Origin: Bradyrhizobium murdochi
Lineage (GTDB): Bacteria; Pseudomonadota; Alphaproteobacteria; Rhizobiales; Xanthobacteraceae
Direction of reading: 5' to 3'
Length of the DNA stretch: 64,000 nt
Assembly (NCBI RefSeq): GCF_000472965.1
Contig: NZ_AXAU01000001.1
Coordinates: 310,001 to 374,000, forward strand
Numbering within the stretch: position 1 is the first letter of the stretch; each line of letters starts with the position of its first letter. The position numbers and the translations under genes were made by a program. Shown here in pieces: positions 27,559 to 36,575 of the stretch. The notes beneath the pieces were generated by a model, which had not been told where the DNA came from, searched no databases, and was given only the letters and a program-made list of their open reading frames with translations.

Positions 27559-28686
27559 TCAGCCGGCCGCAATCGCGGCCGGCGTCGCTTCCGCCTTGAA
27601 ATGATCGATCATCACCTTGGCGATCGCCATCAGGGGCAGGGCGAGCGCCAGCCCCCAGATGCCGAACACGACGCCGAGCAGGATCTGGAACGCAAACAGC
27701 GTCGCAGGCGGAATGTCCAGCGCCTGCCGCTGAATGATCGGTGTCAGCACGTAGCTTTCCAGCGCATGCACGCCGAGGAACAGGATGAAGGCGGAGAGGC
27801 CCGCGACCCATCCCGAAGCAAGACTCGCCAGCACCACGATCAGCCCGCCGAGAATGGCGCCGACCGTCGGGATGAAGGCGAGCAGGCCGGCCTGGATGCC
27901 CAGGATGAACGAGCTCTGGATGCCGATGATCGATAGTCCGATCCAGGTCACCAAAAACACCGCCATCATGGTGATGATCTGCGCGATCAACCAGCGCTCT
28001 AGCGTCTCGCCGATCCGGTCGACGATCGCAACCGCGCGCACGCGATGCTTCACGGGCGCCATGAACAGCAGTCCGTTGCGGTAGACGCTTGGCTGGGTTG
28101 CGAAGGCAATCCCCAAAAACAGCACGATGAAGAAGTTTCCGACTGCGCTGGCGGTGCCGAGAATCAGTTTCAGGCTCTGGCTGAAGATGGCGCCGCCGCT
28201 GGCCGCAATCGTGCCGGCGCTGGGAAGCGTGTGCGGTGTCGGCGTCGTGGCGGGCGCCGGCGTGCCATCGTCTGACGTCGACGACAACGTGCCGAAATCG
28301 AAAAAGCTGGTGTCGATGCCGTTCCGCTCCAGAAAGCCTTTGACGTTGACGAGCTGCGACTTGAGCGTGTTGCTCAACGCCGTCGTCTGCTGGGCGATTG
28401 TGGTGCCGCCGAGGAAGACGATGCCCGACAGCATGCCCGCGACCACCAGGCAGACCATCGTCAGGCGCAGCGCATGCGGCAGCCGCACCACGCGTCCAAG
28501 CAGGTTGCTCATGGCGTTGAGGGTGACGCCGAGCAGGATGCCGGAAAAGATCAGAAATAGTGTCGCGGCAAAGTGCCAGGTGAGGGCGAGCAGCGCGGCG
28601 AACAGCACGACGCCGATGCCGCCGACCGATATCGCCCACGCCATATCGTTGCGGGCCTGAAGGCGATTGTCAGCCGGACCTTTCAC
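27559..28686 (-). CDS. AI-2E / PerM family transporter
   Basis: 375 residues. About eight membrane segments; the family hallmark is a pair of segments around residues 60-110, a soluble helical loop (about 115-165, here with a Pro/Thr-rich insert PAPATTPTPHTLPS) and a C-terminal GIQAGLLAFIPTVGAILGG-type motif, followed by a HALESYVLTPIIQ segment. Members include TqsA, which exports autoinducer-2, and Na+/H+ antiporter relatives; substrate here unknown. Start GTG 28686 has AAAGGA upstream. Inner membrane. Confidence 0.85.
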   Translation of the reverse strand: MKGPADNRLQARNDMAWAISVGGIGVVLFAALLALTWHFAATLFLIFSGILLGVTLNAMSNLLGRVVRLPHALRLTMVCLVVAGMLSGIVFLGGTTIAQQTTALSNTLKSQLVNVKGFLERNGIDTSFFDFGTLSSTSDDGTPAPATTPTPHTLPSAGTIAASGGAIFSQSLKLILGTASAVGNFFIVLFLGIAFATQPSVYRNGLLFMAPVKHRVRAVAIVDRIGETLERWLIAQIITMMAVFLVTWIGLSIIGIQSSFILGIQAGLLAFIPTVGAILGGLIVVLASLASGWVAGLSAFILFLGVHALESYVLTPIIQRQALDIPPATLFAFQILLGVVFGIWGLALALPLMAIAKVMIDHFKAEATPAAIAAG

Positions 28687-28832
28687 ATTGATTCCTTTTC
28701 GCAGAATGTCGTCTGCAGTCTTTCGCCAAAAACGCCGCCGGGATCAAGCGGGAGCGCACGCGCCGGTTTGACGCTGCCACGTCCGGTATGCCAAGCGGTA
28801 GCCGAATCCGATATGGCGCCGGCGAGGACGAG

Positions 28833-29528
28833 ATGAATTTCAAATGGTTCGGCCCGATTGCGCTGTTGGCGGCGCTGGTGATCGGCGACCAGATCAGAAT
28901 CAACCGTCCCGCCCACAAATATCGTCTGTCGGTCGACGTCGAGACGCCGGACGGGCGCAAATCGGCATCCGGCGTGGTGGCCGTTTATCCCGATCGCAGC
29001 TACACCCGCCGCGGTCAGACCCGCACTGTCGGCGACGCCATTTTCGTCGATCTCGGGCAGGGCAAGAACCTTGTCGCGCTGCTCGCGCATGTCGACAACA
29101 ACCTCGTCCTCGACGACGTGAACTACGTGGCTCTGCGCGCCTATGCCGCGGCGGCCGGCCAGCGGGTCTCGTTTAACGAGATGAGCCGGTTGACCGGCGT
29201 CGTGCCGGTAAAGGACGCGCTGATCCCGGTGCTCGTGACCTTTGCCGATCCGGCCAAGCCCGGCACCGCGCGGCGGATAGCACCCGACGATGCGGAGGCG
29301 GTGTTCGGCAGCGGGTATCGCATTCAGGGGATATCGGCTGAAGTGGTGCCGAATGGATATTGGCCGGTCGATTTCGGCGGCGCGCTGGGCAAGCCGGTCA
29401 CACGTGGAATTCAGGCGAAACTGCCATGGCTGGGTGATGCCGGCAATTCGGCTGCCGCGGCGCTCCGGGCGGCCGGTTTGCCCGGGGTCGACGGCATGGA
29501 CGCCCGCGAGGCTTTCACGCGAAAATAG
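28833..29528 (+). CDS. Hypothetical N-terminally anchored or secreted protein
   Basis: 231 residues from ATG 28833 with GAGG upstream; 15 more codons are open. A short hydrophobic N-terminus (FGPIALLAALVIGDQI, residues 6-21) acts as signal or anchor; the rest is a soluble, beta-rich region with VSVDVETPDGRKSASGVVAVY-like text, LVTFADPAKPGTARRI and an ALGKPVTRGI segment. The pattern KASGV and QGISAEVV suggests an Ig-like domain, but no catalytic motif is seen. The gene is divergent from the PerM-like gene. Confidence 0.6.
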   Translation: MNFKWFGPIALLAALVIGDQIRINRPAHKYRLSVDVETPDGRKSASGVVAVYPDRSYTRRGQTRTVGDAIFVDLGQGKNLVALLAHVDNNLVLDDVNYVALRAYAAAAGQRVSFNEMSRLTGVVPVKDALIPVLVTFADPAKPGTARRIAPDDAEAVFGSGYRIQGISAEVVPNGYWPVDFGGALGKPVTRGIQAKLPWLGDAGNSAAAALRAAGLPGVDGMDAREAFTRK

Positions 29529-29651
29529 CAGGGCAGGCCCGCGAGCCCCTGCCGGATATTGATCCGCCGCCGGCTCGCGGGCATTATCGTCCGCAATAGC
29601 GGCCCAACCCAGAAGATCCTTGCAGAGGACGATGACAGCGGAAAATTGGCG

Positions 29652-30422
29652 ATGAGACGGCCCGTGGTCGGTGTGATCGGGAACGCCTATCGCGTCGAAA
29701 ATCGTTTTCAGACCCAGATGGTCGGAGAGCGCAATTTGCGCGCGGTCACCGACGTGGCGGGGGCGCTGCCGCTGATGTTTGCCGGGTCGCCCGAGATTAC
29801 CGACATCGGCGCGCTGCTCGACGTCGTCGATGGCATCGTGCTGACCGGCGCACGGGCCAATGTCCATCCGACCCGCTTCAAGACCGAGCCGCACGAGAGG
29901 CACGAGCCCTACGACATCCACCGCGACGACGTCGCGCTGGCGCTGACAGAGGCCTGCGTTGCCCGCGGCGTACCGATCTTCGGCATCTGCCGCGGCCTGC
30001 AGGAAATGAACGTCGCCTTCGGCGGCTCGCTGCATCCGGAAATCCGCGAGATCCCCGGCCGCATGAACCACCGCATGCCGCGGCTGGAGAACGGCGAAAT
30101 CCATCCGGACCCGACGGTCGTGTTTGCCGACCGCCACGACGTCCACCTCACGCCCGGCGGCACCTTTGCAAGCCTGCTCGGCTGCGAAACCATCCGGGTG
30201 AATTCGCTGCACGGGCAGGGCATCCTCGAACCGGGGAGGCGCGTCGTCATCGAAGGCATTGCCGAGGACGGCACCATCGAAGCGATCCGGATCGCGGACG
30301 CCCCGAGCTTTGCGCTCGGTGTGCAGTGGCATGCCGAGTATGATCCGCAGCGCAACCCGATCAATCGCAAGCTGTTCGAGGCGTTCGGGGCGTCGCTCAA
30401 GGCGCACACACGCGCGAGGTGA
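29652..30422 (+). CDS. Gamma-glutamyl-gamma-aminobutyrate hydrolase-like class I glutamine amidotransferase (PuuD type)
   Basis: 256 residues from ATG 29652; TTG 29559 is a less likely start. Peptidase C26 fold: DGIVLTGARANVHP (residues 60-73), the nucleophile elbow GICRGLQEMN with Cys113, and VQWHAEYD with His227 and Glu229, so the catalytic triad is complete. PuuD hydrolyses gamma-glutamyl-GABA in putrescine degradation. No other Puu gene is adjacent, so the substrate is unsettled. Cytoplasmic. Confidence 0.88.
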   Translation: MRRPVVGVIGNAYRVENRFQTQMVGERNLRAVTDVAGALPLMFAGSPEITDIGALLDVVDGIVLTGARANVHPTRFKTEPHERHEPYDIHRDDVALALTEACVARGVPIFGICRGLQEMNVAFGGSLHPEIREIPGRMNHRMPRLENGEIHPDPTVVFADRHDVHLTPGGTFASLLGCETIRVNSLHGQGILEPGRRVVIEGIAEDGTIEAIRIADAPSFALGVQWHAEYDPQRNPINRKLFEAFGASLKAHTRAR

Positions 30423-30548
30423 CCGGACAGACCCCGACCGGGCGCGTCCCGAAGCGACCTGATCCGTAATCCTACGGGGCCGAAAAGATGGGATCGGCTC
30501 CGGGAAGTCGGTTAAGTCACCCATCATCTCTACACTGGTAAAGCGGCC

Positions 30549-32441
30549 ATGACGCAACCAGGACGTCTCGCGCCGGCGATGATCTTGCTGGTCCTCGTGA
30601 CGTCCTGCGTCGTGAGCGCCGTGACCTATTTCCTGGCGACGCGCGCCCCCTCGCTGGGGCCGCTGGCGATCATCGTCGGCGCCGCGCTGGCGAGCGCTGC
30701 AATTATCGGCCTGTTTGCGATTCTTGCTGCGGCGAGGCTTTGGCACAGGCTTTCCGATGTGGAGGGCCTTGCGGATGGACGCAACGGAGCGGAGGAGGGA
30801 CGCGCTGACCAGACGCTGATCGACAGCGACATGGCGCAAGCCATTATCGAAGGCTCGCTCGACGCCTTTGTCCAGACCGATGAGCGCTGCGTCATCCTCG
30901 GCTGGAGTTCGCATGCCGAGGCCCTGATGGGATGGACGCGCACTGAGGCCATCGGCCGGAGCGTGGACGAACTGGTCTTTCCGGAATCGCAGCGCGCGGT
31001 GCACCGGCAATGGATCGATCGATTCCTGAGCGAGGCGGCGGGCGATGCCGTCGGAGGACGCTACGAAACGCCGTTGCTGCACAAGGACGGCCGCGAATTC
31101 TTCGCCGAAGTATCGCTCACAGCACTGCGCCGCGGCGAAGGCTATATCGTCAACGCCTTCATCAGGGATATCACCGCCAAGCGCGCCGCGGAGGAGCAGT
31201 TGTTCCAGGCGCAGAAGATGGAGTCGGTCGGGCAACTGACCGGCGGCATCGCACACGACTTCAACAACGTGCTGACGGTGATCACGGGCACGATCGAAAT
31301 CCTGGCCGACGGCGTCAAGCATGATCCGGCGCTCGCCTCGATCGCCCGAATGATCGGCGATGCCGCCGATCGCGCATCCCAGCTTACGGCCAACCTCTTG
31401 GCCTTTGCCCGCAAACAGCCGCTGCGCCCGCGCGAGACTGACGTCAACGCGCTGGTCGAGGAAGTGGTGCAACTGTTGGCGCCGACCCTCGGACGACAGA
31501 TTCAAATCGAAACCGCATTGAGCGATCAGGTCTGGACGGCTTTGGTCGACGGCAGCCAGCTCTCCTCCGCCCTCGTCAATCTCGCGATCAACGCCCGAGA
31601 CGCCATGCCCGATGGCGGCAGGCTGCTGTTCAGGACGGGAAATCTCACGCGCAGTGAGCATGACGCCGACATGGGTGGGCTCGGCGCAGGCGCCTATGTC
31701 GTGATCGAGGTGATCGATACCGGCGCCGGCATTCCACCCGCGATCCGCGACAGGATTTTCGAGCCGTTCTTTTCGACCAAACAGTTCGGCGTGGGCACGG
31801 GACTTGGGCTGAGCATGGTGTTCGGCTTTGCAAAGCAATCCGGCGGCTGCGTCGTGGTCGAGAGCGAGGAGGGTAAGGGTGCCTGCTTCCGCATCCTTCT
31901 CCCCAAGGCCGATACCGAGCCCTCGGACGCGCTTGGCGCGAGCGATGCACCGCCGGAGGCGGACAGCGAATTGCGCGGCGGAACGGAAACCATCCTCTGC
32001 GTGGAGGATGACGACGTGGTGCGGGCGCATGTCGTCGGCCGGCTCGAAAGCCTCGGCTACAAGGTCATTGCCGCCGCCAGCGCGGCGCAGGCGCTTGAGC
32101 TGGTCAACTCCGGTGTGGCATTCGATCTGCTGTTCACCGACATCGTCATGCCCGGCGCGATGAACGGCCGGCAGCTTGCGGAGGAGGTCGCCAAGCTGCG
32201 CCGGCCGCTTCGAGTGCTCTATACGTCCGGCCATGCCTTCGATGCCTTTGGTTCGAGCGAGCGCCCCGGCGATGGCGTGCTGTTGCTCGCCAAGCCGTAC
32301 CGCAAGGCCGAATTGGCGCGCATGCTGCGCCTCTGCCTCGACCGTGCGATCGACCACATGGGCGACCCGATCCCCTTGCCATATTCGGTGCAGGAGGACG
32401 TCGATCGTTTCCTGAAGGAAAATCCGCCGGGGCGGGAGTAG
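30549..32441 (+). CDS. Hybrid sensor histidine kinase (PAS-HisKA-HATPase-REC)
   Basis: 630 residues. Two membrane helices at about 9-29 and 38-62, without a sizeable periplasmic domain; PAS domain about 95-210 ([22 protein letters not shown] and [13 protein letters not shown]); HisKA with the phospho-acceptor His236 in [11 protein letters not shown]; HATPase with N-box Asn347-Asn/Asp region, DTGAGIP (390-396) and GTGLGLSM; C-terminal receiver with the acidic pair in CVEDDDVV and phospho-acceptor Asp531 in [11 protein letters not shown] free-standing histidine phosphotransfer protein or response regulator must exist elsewhere; none is adjacent. Signal unknown; a cytoplasmic PAS ligand is likely. 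Confidence 0.92.
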   Translation: MTQPGRLAPAMILLVLVTSCVVSAVTYFLATRAPSLGPLAIIVGAALASAAIIGLFAILAAARLWHRLSDVEGLADGRNGAEEGRADQTLIDSDMAQAIIEGSLDAFVQTDERCVILGWSSHAEALMGWTRTEAIGRSVDELVFPESQRAVHRQWIDRFLSEAAGDAVGGRYETPLLHKDGREFFAEVSLTALRRGEGYIVNAFIRDITAKRAAEEQLFQAQKMESVGQLTGGIAHDFNNVLTVITGTIEILADGVKHDPALASIARMIGDAADRASQLTANLLAFARKQPLRPRETDVNALVEEVVQLLAPTLGRQIQIETALSDQVWTALVDGSQLSSALVNLAINARDAMPDGGRLLFRTGNLTRSEHDADMGGLGAGAYVVIEVIDTGAGIPPAIRDRIFEPFFSTKQFGVGTGLGLSMVFGFAKQSGGCVVVESEEGKGACFRILLPKADTEPSDALGASDAPPEADSELRGGTETILCVEDDDVVRAHVVGRLESLGYKVIAAASAAQALELVNSGVAFDLLFTDIVMPGAMNGRQLAEEVAKLRRPLRVLYTSGHAFDAFGSSERPGDGVLLLAKPYRKAELARMLRLCLDRAIDHMGDPIPLPYSVQEDVDRFLKENPPGRE

Positions 32442-32461
32442 GGCGGGACGGCTGGCTCCGC

Positions 32462-32539
32462 CGTCATTGCGAGCGCAGCGAAGCAATCCATCGCGCGGCA
32501 AGTGGAGATGTGGATTGCTTCGCTGCGCTCGCAATGACG
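32462..32539. repeat. Perfect 29-base inverted repeat (GTCATTGCGAG family)
   Basis: Arms 32462-32490 and 32511-32539, identical as reverse complements over 29 bases, starting CGTCATTGCGAGCGCAGCGA, with a 20-base loop. It belongs to the same family as 609-726 and 56366-56437 and lies just after the histidine kinase stop, where it could end transcription. Confidence 0.85.
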
Positions 32540-32561
32540 TGGAGATAGCGACGCACACACT

Positions 32562-32668
32562 GCTGTCATCCCCGCGAAGGCGGGGATCCAGTACGCCGCG
32601 GCTTATCGGTTCAATCACTGCTGTCTCTGGAATACTGGATCGTCCGCCTTCGCGGACGATGACAACTG
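32562..32668. repeat. Dispersed repeat (GTCATCCCCGCGAAGGCGGGG family)
   Basis: Begins TGCTGTCATCCCCGCGAAGG with the palindrome CCCCGCGAAGGCGGGG, then GATCCAGTA, a TCTCTGGAATACTGGAT block and the closing palindrome GTCCGCCTTCGCGGAC. Same plan as the copy at 10612-10710. Confidence 0.7.
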
Positions 32669-32689
32669 AATATGAGGCGGCATTCTCGC

Positions 32690-33180
32690 GACGCATTGCG
32701 TCCGAGCTTTGCCTGAAACTTCCCGCCCTCTGATTCAGAGGGCGCAGGGAAGACCGGGTGCTTGCTGCACCCGCGGTCTCGTGTGCAATTGTGCATAGCA
32801 AAAGCGCACACGAGCGTACAGGTACAGCGGGAGCATCCCGGCCTTCCCTGCGCAATGGCTTTACGGCTTACTTCGTGCTCTTCCCGGAGAACGGCTCTCT
32901 TGCCTCCGTCGCTGCACAAATAGTTTCACGCAGCTTAACACCAGCACCGCGGCGCCCGAACCACACGACTTCGCCGTACGCTTCCTGCGCCTACGTCTTG
33001 CGCCTTCCGCGTCCATCGCATCTCACCGCACGTTCGTGACGATCGCGAGCGCCCCTCAATGGGTGAGACGGGCGGAGTTATGCGACTGATTTGCCTCTCG
33101 CGTGAAGCGGAATATTTTTGATTCCCGGGCTTGACACGATTTCGGAAAATCCGAAGTGATTTGCCCGTCGTGCCAATTGG
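32690..33180. repeat. Long structured intergenic element with nested hairpins
   Basis: No convincing protein is encoded. Perfect hairpin GCCCTCTG-ATT-CAGAGGGC at 32725-32743. A larger one is formed by 32742-32761 and 32833-32853 (GCGCAGGGAAG(A/G)CCGGG arms, one mismatch and one bulge). It encloses an inner hairpin CTCGTGTGC (32778-32786) / GCACACGAG (32806-32814). The following part is a conserved-looking CACACGACTTCGCCGTACGC block. I recall near-identical long elements between genes of Bradyrhizobium and relatives, so this is probably a dispersed element, perhaps an RNA. The remaining bases of the 32442-33325 gap hold nothing else I can name. Confidence 0.55.
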
Positions 33181-33325
33181 TCGCAGCCGCGGCATTGAAA
33201 TTTCGCTTGGGCGCGTGGCAAATCAGCTTGTGCGCACGGGCCGCGCGAATGCGCGAAGATCATGGCTAGTCGCTAGCTAACTTCCGTGGAATAGATCCTT
33301 TACTTTACAGTTGTACTGATCGGCC

Positions 33326-34558
33326 ATGACAACGTTGGGCCACCAGGCACGTGCTTCGGTCTCTGAGAAGGTTTATGCGGTATTCACCGCGGCGGCTGCG
33401 GCTATCCTCGCCTTTATCGTCGCACTGGACTTCAAATTAGCGGCGGATCAGTCGTTCTCAACTTTCATCCTCGACCCGGGCGGTTTTCCGGTCGGTCGGG
33501 ATTTTCTTAACACTTGGATGGGCGGCCGCTCGCTGTTTTCGAGCGGTCCTACGGACTGGTTTGATTCCGACGTCTACATGGCTGCACTGGTCAAGGTGAC
33601 CGGTATCTCCGATTTAGCACCAATGTACTGGTCGTATCCTCCGCATATTGTGCTCCTTATTTGGCCCTTTGGTTTGCTAGGCTTTTTGCCTTCCTACATC
33701 GTTTGGTGCGTAGTCGGGCTCGCGCTCTATGTGTGGGCGGCGGTCGCGAGTGGCGTCGACCGAAAATACTGGCTATTTCTGGCGGTCGCGCCTGCTGTCA
33801 CCGTGAACGTGTTCTTGGGCCAAAATGGATTTTTGACGGCTGCGCTTTTGATCGGCGGACTGGCAAATCTCGATCGGCGACCGATCATCGCCGGAATCCT
33901 GTTCGGCATCCTGACTATCAAGCCGCAATTGGGGCTACTGCTTCCGGTATTGTTGGTATTGGGAGGACACTGGCGCGTCATTAGCTCAGCGGTCGCTACA
34001 ACGGCGTTGCTCGTCGCCGCGACTGCAATATGGTTCGGGCCGGATATCTGGATACAGTATTGGCAGAAGGTAGCACCGCAGCAGCATGACTTGCTCAACG
34101 TCGCCGGTATCAAGGGCTGGCCGATCGTTGCCTCAGCCTTTGTCAACGCTCGCCTTATCGGCCTGTCGGACAGTAGTGCCTGGGTGGTCCAAGCAGTGAT
34201 ATCGGCCTGCGCTTTTGGCGCGGTTGTTTGGACGTTCTGGCGCAAGCGGGATCCGGTGCTCTCACAAGCGCTCTTCGTCACCGCGACCTTCCTGGTTTTG
34301 CCTTGGATAACGAACTACGACATGGTCGTGTTCGGATGGATTGTTGCGCTCTTGCGCCAGCGCGGAAACGAAACCGTTGCCGATCAGTGCCTTTCGCTGG
34401 CGCTGTGGATGTTGCCCATTCTGATGTTTCCATTGGGCTTTGCGCATATTCCCAGTGCGCTATTCATCCTACCGCTGTTCGCGGCTCGTCTGCTGTGGCG
34501 GTTGGCCCATGATAGATCCGAGCGAGCGTCATCAGCCGAGGTGCTGGTTGCAACGTAG
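33326..34558 (+). CDS. Glycosyltransferase family 87 (DUF2029) membrane protein
   Basis: 410 residues with about ten hydrophobic segments. N-terminal loop carries GRDFLNTWMGGRSLF (about residues 58-72), where the GT-C fold places its catalytic acidic residue, then MYWSYPPH, GQNGFLTAALLIGG and GILTIKPQLGLLLPVLL, the strong GT87 signatures. These enzymes move a sugar (often mannose or arabinose) from a lipid-linked donor to a lipid or polysaccharide on the periplasmic side of the inner membrane. The acceptor is unknown. Its gene uses somewhat more varied codons (more AT) than the neighbours, which may signal acquisition. Confidence 0.88.
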   Translation: MTTLGHQARASVSEKVYAVFTAAAAAILAFIVALDFKLAADQSFSTFILDPGGFPVGRDFLNTWMGGRSLFSSGPTDWFDSDVYMAALVKVTGISDLAPMYWSYPPHIVLLIWPFGLLGFLPSYIVWCVVGLALYVWAAVASGVDRKYWLFLAVAPAVTVNVFLGQNGFLTAALLIGGLANLDRRPIIAGILFGILTIKPQLGLLLPVLLVLGGHWRVISSAVATTALLVAATAIWFGPDIWIQYWQKVAPQQHDLLNVAGIKGWPIVASAFVNARLIGLSDSSAWVVQAVISACAFGAVVWTFWRKRDPVLSQALFVTATFLVLPWITNYDMVVFGWIVALLRQRGNETVADQCLSLALWMLPILMFPLGFAHIPSALFILPLFAARLLWRLAHDRSERASSAEVLVAT

Positions 34559-34575
34559 TGGCAGGCACTACCGCA

Positions 34576-34649
34576 AAAACAAAAGGCGCCCGAATGCAGG
34601 CGCCTTTCGCATCTTACAACAACGATCCCGGCGGCAAGCCGCCGACTAG
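34576..34649. repeat. 74-base direct repeat, copy 1 (with terminator)
   Basis: 72 of 74 bases identical to 35699-35772, same orientation. It includes the hairpin AAAGGCGCC (34582-34590) / GGCGCCTTT (34599-34607) and the GCGGCAAGCCGC palindrome. The two copies bracket the gene at 34774-35535. Confidence 0.85.
34582..34607. terminator. Bidirectional Rho-independent terminator
   Basis: Perfect 9-base stem AAAGGCGCC / GGCGCCTTT with an 8-base loop, flanked by A-rich sequence on the left. It serves the GT87 gene on the + strand (24 bases after the stop) and probably the minus-strand gene ending at 34774. Confidence 0.75.
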
Positions 34650-34773
34650 CAAGTAGCCCGCATGAGCGCAACGATATGCGGGGAGGGCGGCAATCCCGGG
34701 TGTCGCTGCGCTCACCCGGGCTACGCTTGCTGCATTGGAGGTCGTGGCGAAGCGCGATTGCGGTGACGTTGGT

Positions 34774-35535
34774 TTAACGCAAACCCAAGCTTTGCAGGAG
34801 CGACGGTGTCTGGGCATTTTGCACAGCCTGCTCCTGTGCCCGGGGGTCCGGCACGGGCGCGATCTGTACCGGTGCATTTTGCTCTTCCCGGACCCTTGCT
34901 CGGGGATGTCGCTGGGACCGGATCTCCGCTCGCGCATTGTGCACGGACCGGGCCCGTCGATGTTTCTTCGTTGGCTGGGCCTGAACTGGGGCACCCTGCG
35001 CAACCTGCACTGGGGCAGCTTGCGCGGGCTGTACGGGCACGACCTGTGCCCGTGTATCTTCCTGTGCCCGTGCATCTTCCTGTGCCCGTGCATCTTCCCT
35101 GGCCGCCCAGGCTTCGAATTCCTTCAACAAGGATTCGGCCGGTGGTTGACCGGTCACGGTTTGATTCTGATCGGCAGGTTCAGAAGCTGCTGCAATTTCG
35201 TCGCGCGCCGACACATCGCTTGTCTTCGGCGGCGAGTCCTGAGTGCTGGCGATTGATTGAACTGCTGGCGCCGACGAATCGGCGTCAGACTGAAGCGCCG
35301 GTTTTTCGACCCACATAGCCGTGACGTTCTCAACGAGCGCGACTGGATCTCCCACCGATAGGATCGCGATACCGATCGCTGTCGCCGTTACAGCCCAAAT
35401 ACTCGCCTTGAGGATTCGCGACGAGATAGCCGCTCTGTTCAAAGCCTTCCCGATATCCGGCTGCGCGATTTTTTCGGTATGTTCGGACAGAAAGAGAGGA
35501 GAACGATCCGGCGGGAAACCGTCTTTTGTCGCCAT
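34774..35535 (-). CDS. Hypothetical single-pass membrane protein with repetitive Gln/Ala/Pro-rich tail
   Basis: 253 residues from ATG 35535 (22 more codons open upstream). A cytoplasmic N-terminal segment of about 45 residues precedes one membrane helix (about residues 46-66, ILKASIWAVTATAIGIAILSV). The rest is a low-complexity region with tandem EDARAQ repeats (about 147-164) coded by three 18-base DNA repeats, followed by VQPAQAAPVQVAQGAPVQ and a basic HRRARSVHNARAEIRSQRHPR stretch, ending LLQSLGLR. It resembles DUF-type membrane proteins restricted to Bradyrhizobiaceae. Function unknown. Confidence 0.65.
   Translation of the reverse strand: MATKDGFPPDRSPLFLSEHTEKIAQPDIGKALNRAAISSRILKASIWAVTATAIGIAILSVGDPVALVENVTAMWVEKPALQSDADSSAPAVQSIASTQDSPPKTSDVSARDEIAAASEPADQNQTVTGQPPAESLLKEFEAWAAREDARAQEDARAQEDTRAQVVPVQPAQAAPVQVAQGAPVQAQPTKKHRRARSVHNARAEIRSQRHPRARVREEQNAPVQIAPVPDPRAQEQAVQNAQTPSLLQSLGLR
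35043..35096. repeat. Three 18-base tandem repeats inside a gene
   Basis: Unit CCTGTGCCCGTGCATCTT, three copies; the first differs by one base (TGTATCTT). Being a multiple of three, copy-number change adds or removes EDARAQ units without a frameshift. Confidence 0.9.
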
Positions 35536-35698
35536 TGGCTGATGTCGCCTCTTGTTGTTCTTGTCCACCAGTACGCTGCCAGCGAGGTCTAAAAGCGACA
35601 ATCACTGCCACGATTTGGGAGAAGTCTTGATTTCAATGGGATTTGGGAACCGCAAGATCACGCGGAAGCCCGGTTAGCGTTGAGCAAGACCGGAAATG

Positions 35699-35772
35699 AA
35701 AACAAAAGGCGCCCGAATGCAGGCGCCTTTCGCATCTTGCAACAATGATCCCGGCGGCAAGCCGCCGACTAG
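35699..35772. repeat. 74-base direct repeat, copy 2 (with terminator)
   Basis: Same as 34576-34649 with two substitutions. It includes the AAAGGCGCC (35705-35713) / GGCGCCTTT (35722-35730) hairpin with the T-rich side facing away from the DUF992 gene, so it is a suitable terminator for that minus-strand gene, 20 bases after its stop. Confidence 0.85.
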
Positions 35773-35791
35773 TTCACCGGTGATGATGTCG

Positions 35792-36331
35792 TCACTGGGG
35801 CACGCGGCGTGCGGGCGCGGGCGCGGCGGCCGGCCGCAGCTCCATTGTGGATACGCCTGCCGCAATATTCACGCCTGTCTGCCCCTGCACGGATAGCGGC
35901 TGCATCATTACCGTACGGTCCGAGCCTCCGACCAGGACGTTGGCACTCGCTCCGGCGCCGACCGTGCCGCCGGCAGTCGCACCCGTATAGGTTCCCGCCA
36001 ATGCCGCCCGGCGCAGCGTGGTGGGCGCAAAAATCGCCCAGGCCAACTGGCCGCCGGTCGTGGCACCGATGTCGAGGCCAAGCGTGCTGACGGTACCCTC
36101 ATAAGCCTCGCGCCCCCTGCCTCTCGATGATGCATAGATACAGCTCAATTGCCGCTGCCCGCCGACAACGAGGCCGACACCGGGCGCGATGTTGCAGGTG
36201 AGCGTGCCGACCCTCGTCCGCCCGGTGTCCTGAGCCGTGGCCGGCGGAGCCATGGCGAGGGCGAGCGCCAGAGCGACGCATGTGGTCGCGAGACTATTCA
36301 AGGTTGTTCTATTCAAGGTTGCTTTATTCAT
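35792..36331 (-). CDS. DUF992 secreted protein
   Basis: 179 residues from ATG 36331 with a signal peptide (TTCVALALALAMAPPATA, cleavage near ATAQD). The mature part begins DTGRTRVGTLTCNIAPGVGLVVGGQRQLSCIY, the DUF992 signature with two cysteines, and contains LGLDIGATTGGQLAWAIFAP. A periplasmic family of unknown function, common in Rhizobiales. It is followed by the terminator in the direct repeat at 35699-35772. Confidence 0.85.
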   Translation of the reverse strand: MNKATLNRTTLNSLATTCVALALALAMAPPATAQDTGRTRVGTLTCNIAPGVGLVVGGQRQLSCIYASSRGRGREAYEGTVSTLGLDIGATTGGQLAWAIFAPTTLRRAALAGTYTGATAGGTVGAGASANVLVGGSDRTVMMQPLSVQGQTGVNIAAGVSTMELRPAAAPAPARRVPQ

Positions 36332-36505
36332 GGGCGGCGTCCTCCTTCGACGCATTCTGATGGACCCCCTCAACGCGCGGCGACATTGCGAGGTTCCTGC
36401 CGGCCTTAGAGCGCTTGCGGCCATATGAGCGGAATTCGCACCGCAGTTGGCCGTATGAGTATGCGAACGAGGCGGCCGAAGCGCCTGATTTTCCTCCGCA
36501 AAAAC

Positions 36506-36531
36506 AAAAGGCGCCCCTCGGGACGCCTTTT
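36506..36531. terminator. Rho-independent terminator after glnA
   Basis: Stem AAAAGGCGCCCC / GGGACGCCTTTT with a 2-base loop and one wobble pair, flanked by a T-rich run on the minus-strand 3' side, 45 bases beyond the glnA stop. Confidence 0.75.
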
Positions 36532-36575
36532 GCATTGTCGGACGGTGATACTGGCGGCGCGAGCGCCGCGCGCCA

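Noticed and set aside
28683..32855. A continuous minus-strand reading frame of about 1,390 codons
   Set aside because: It runs antisense to three well-supported genes (GATase-like, histidine kinase, secreted protein) and is Arg/His/Gly-rich with no domain; a GC-rich codon-shadow artefact.
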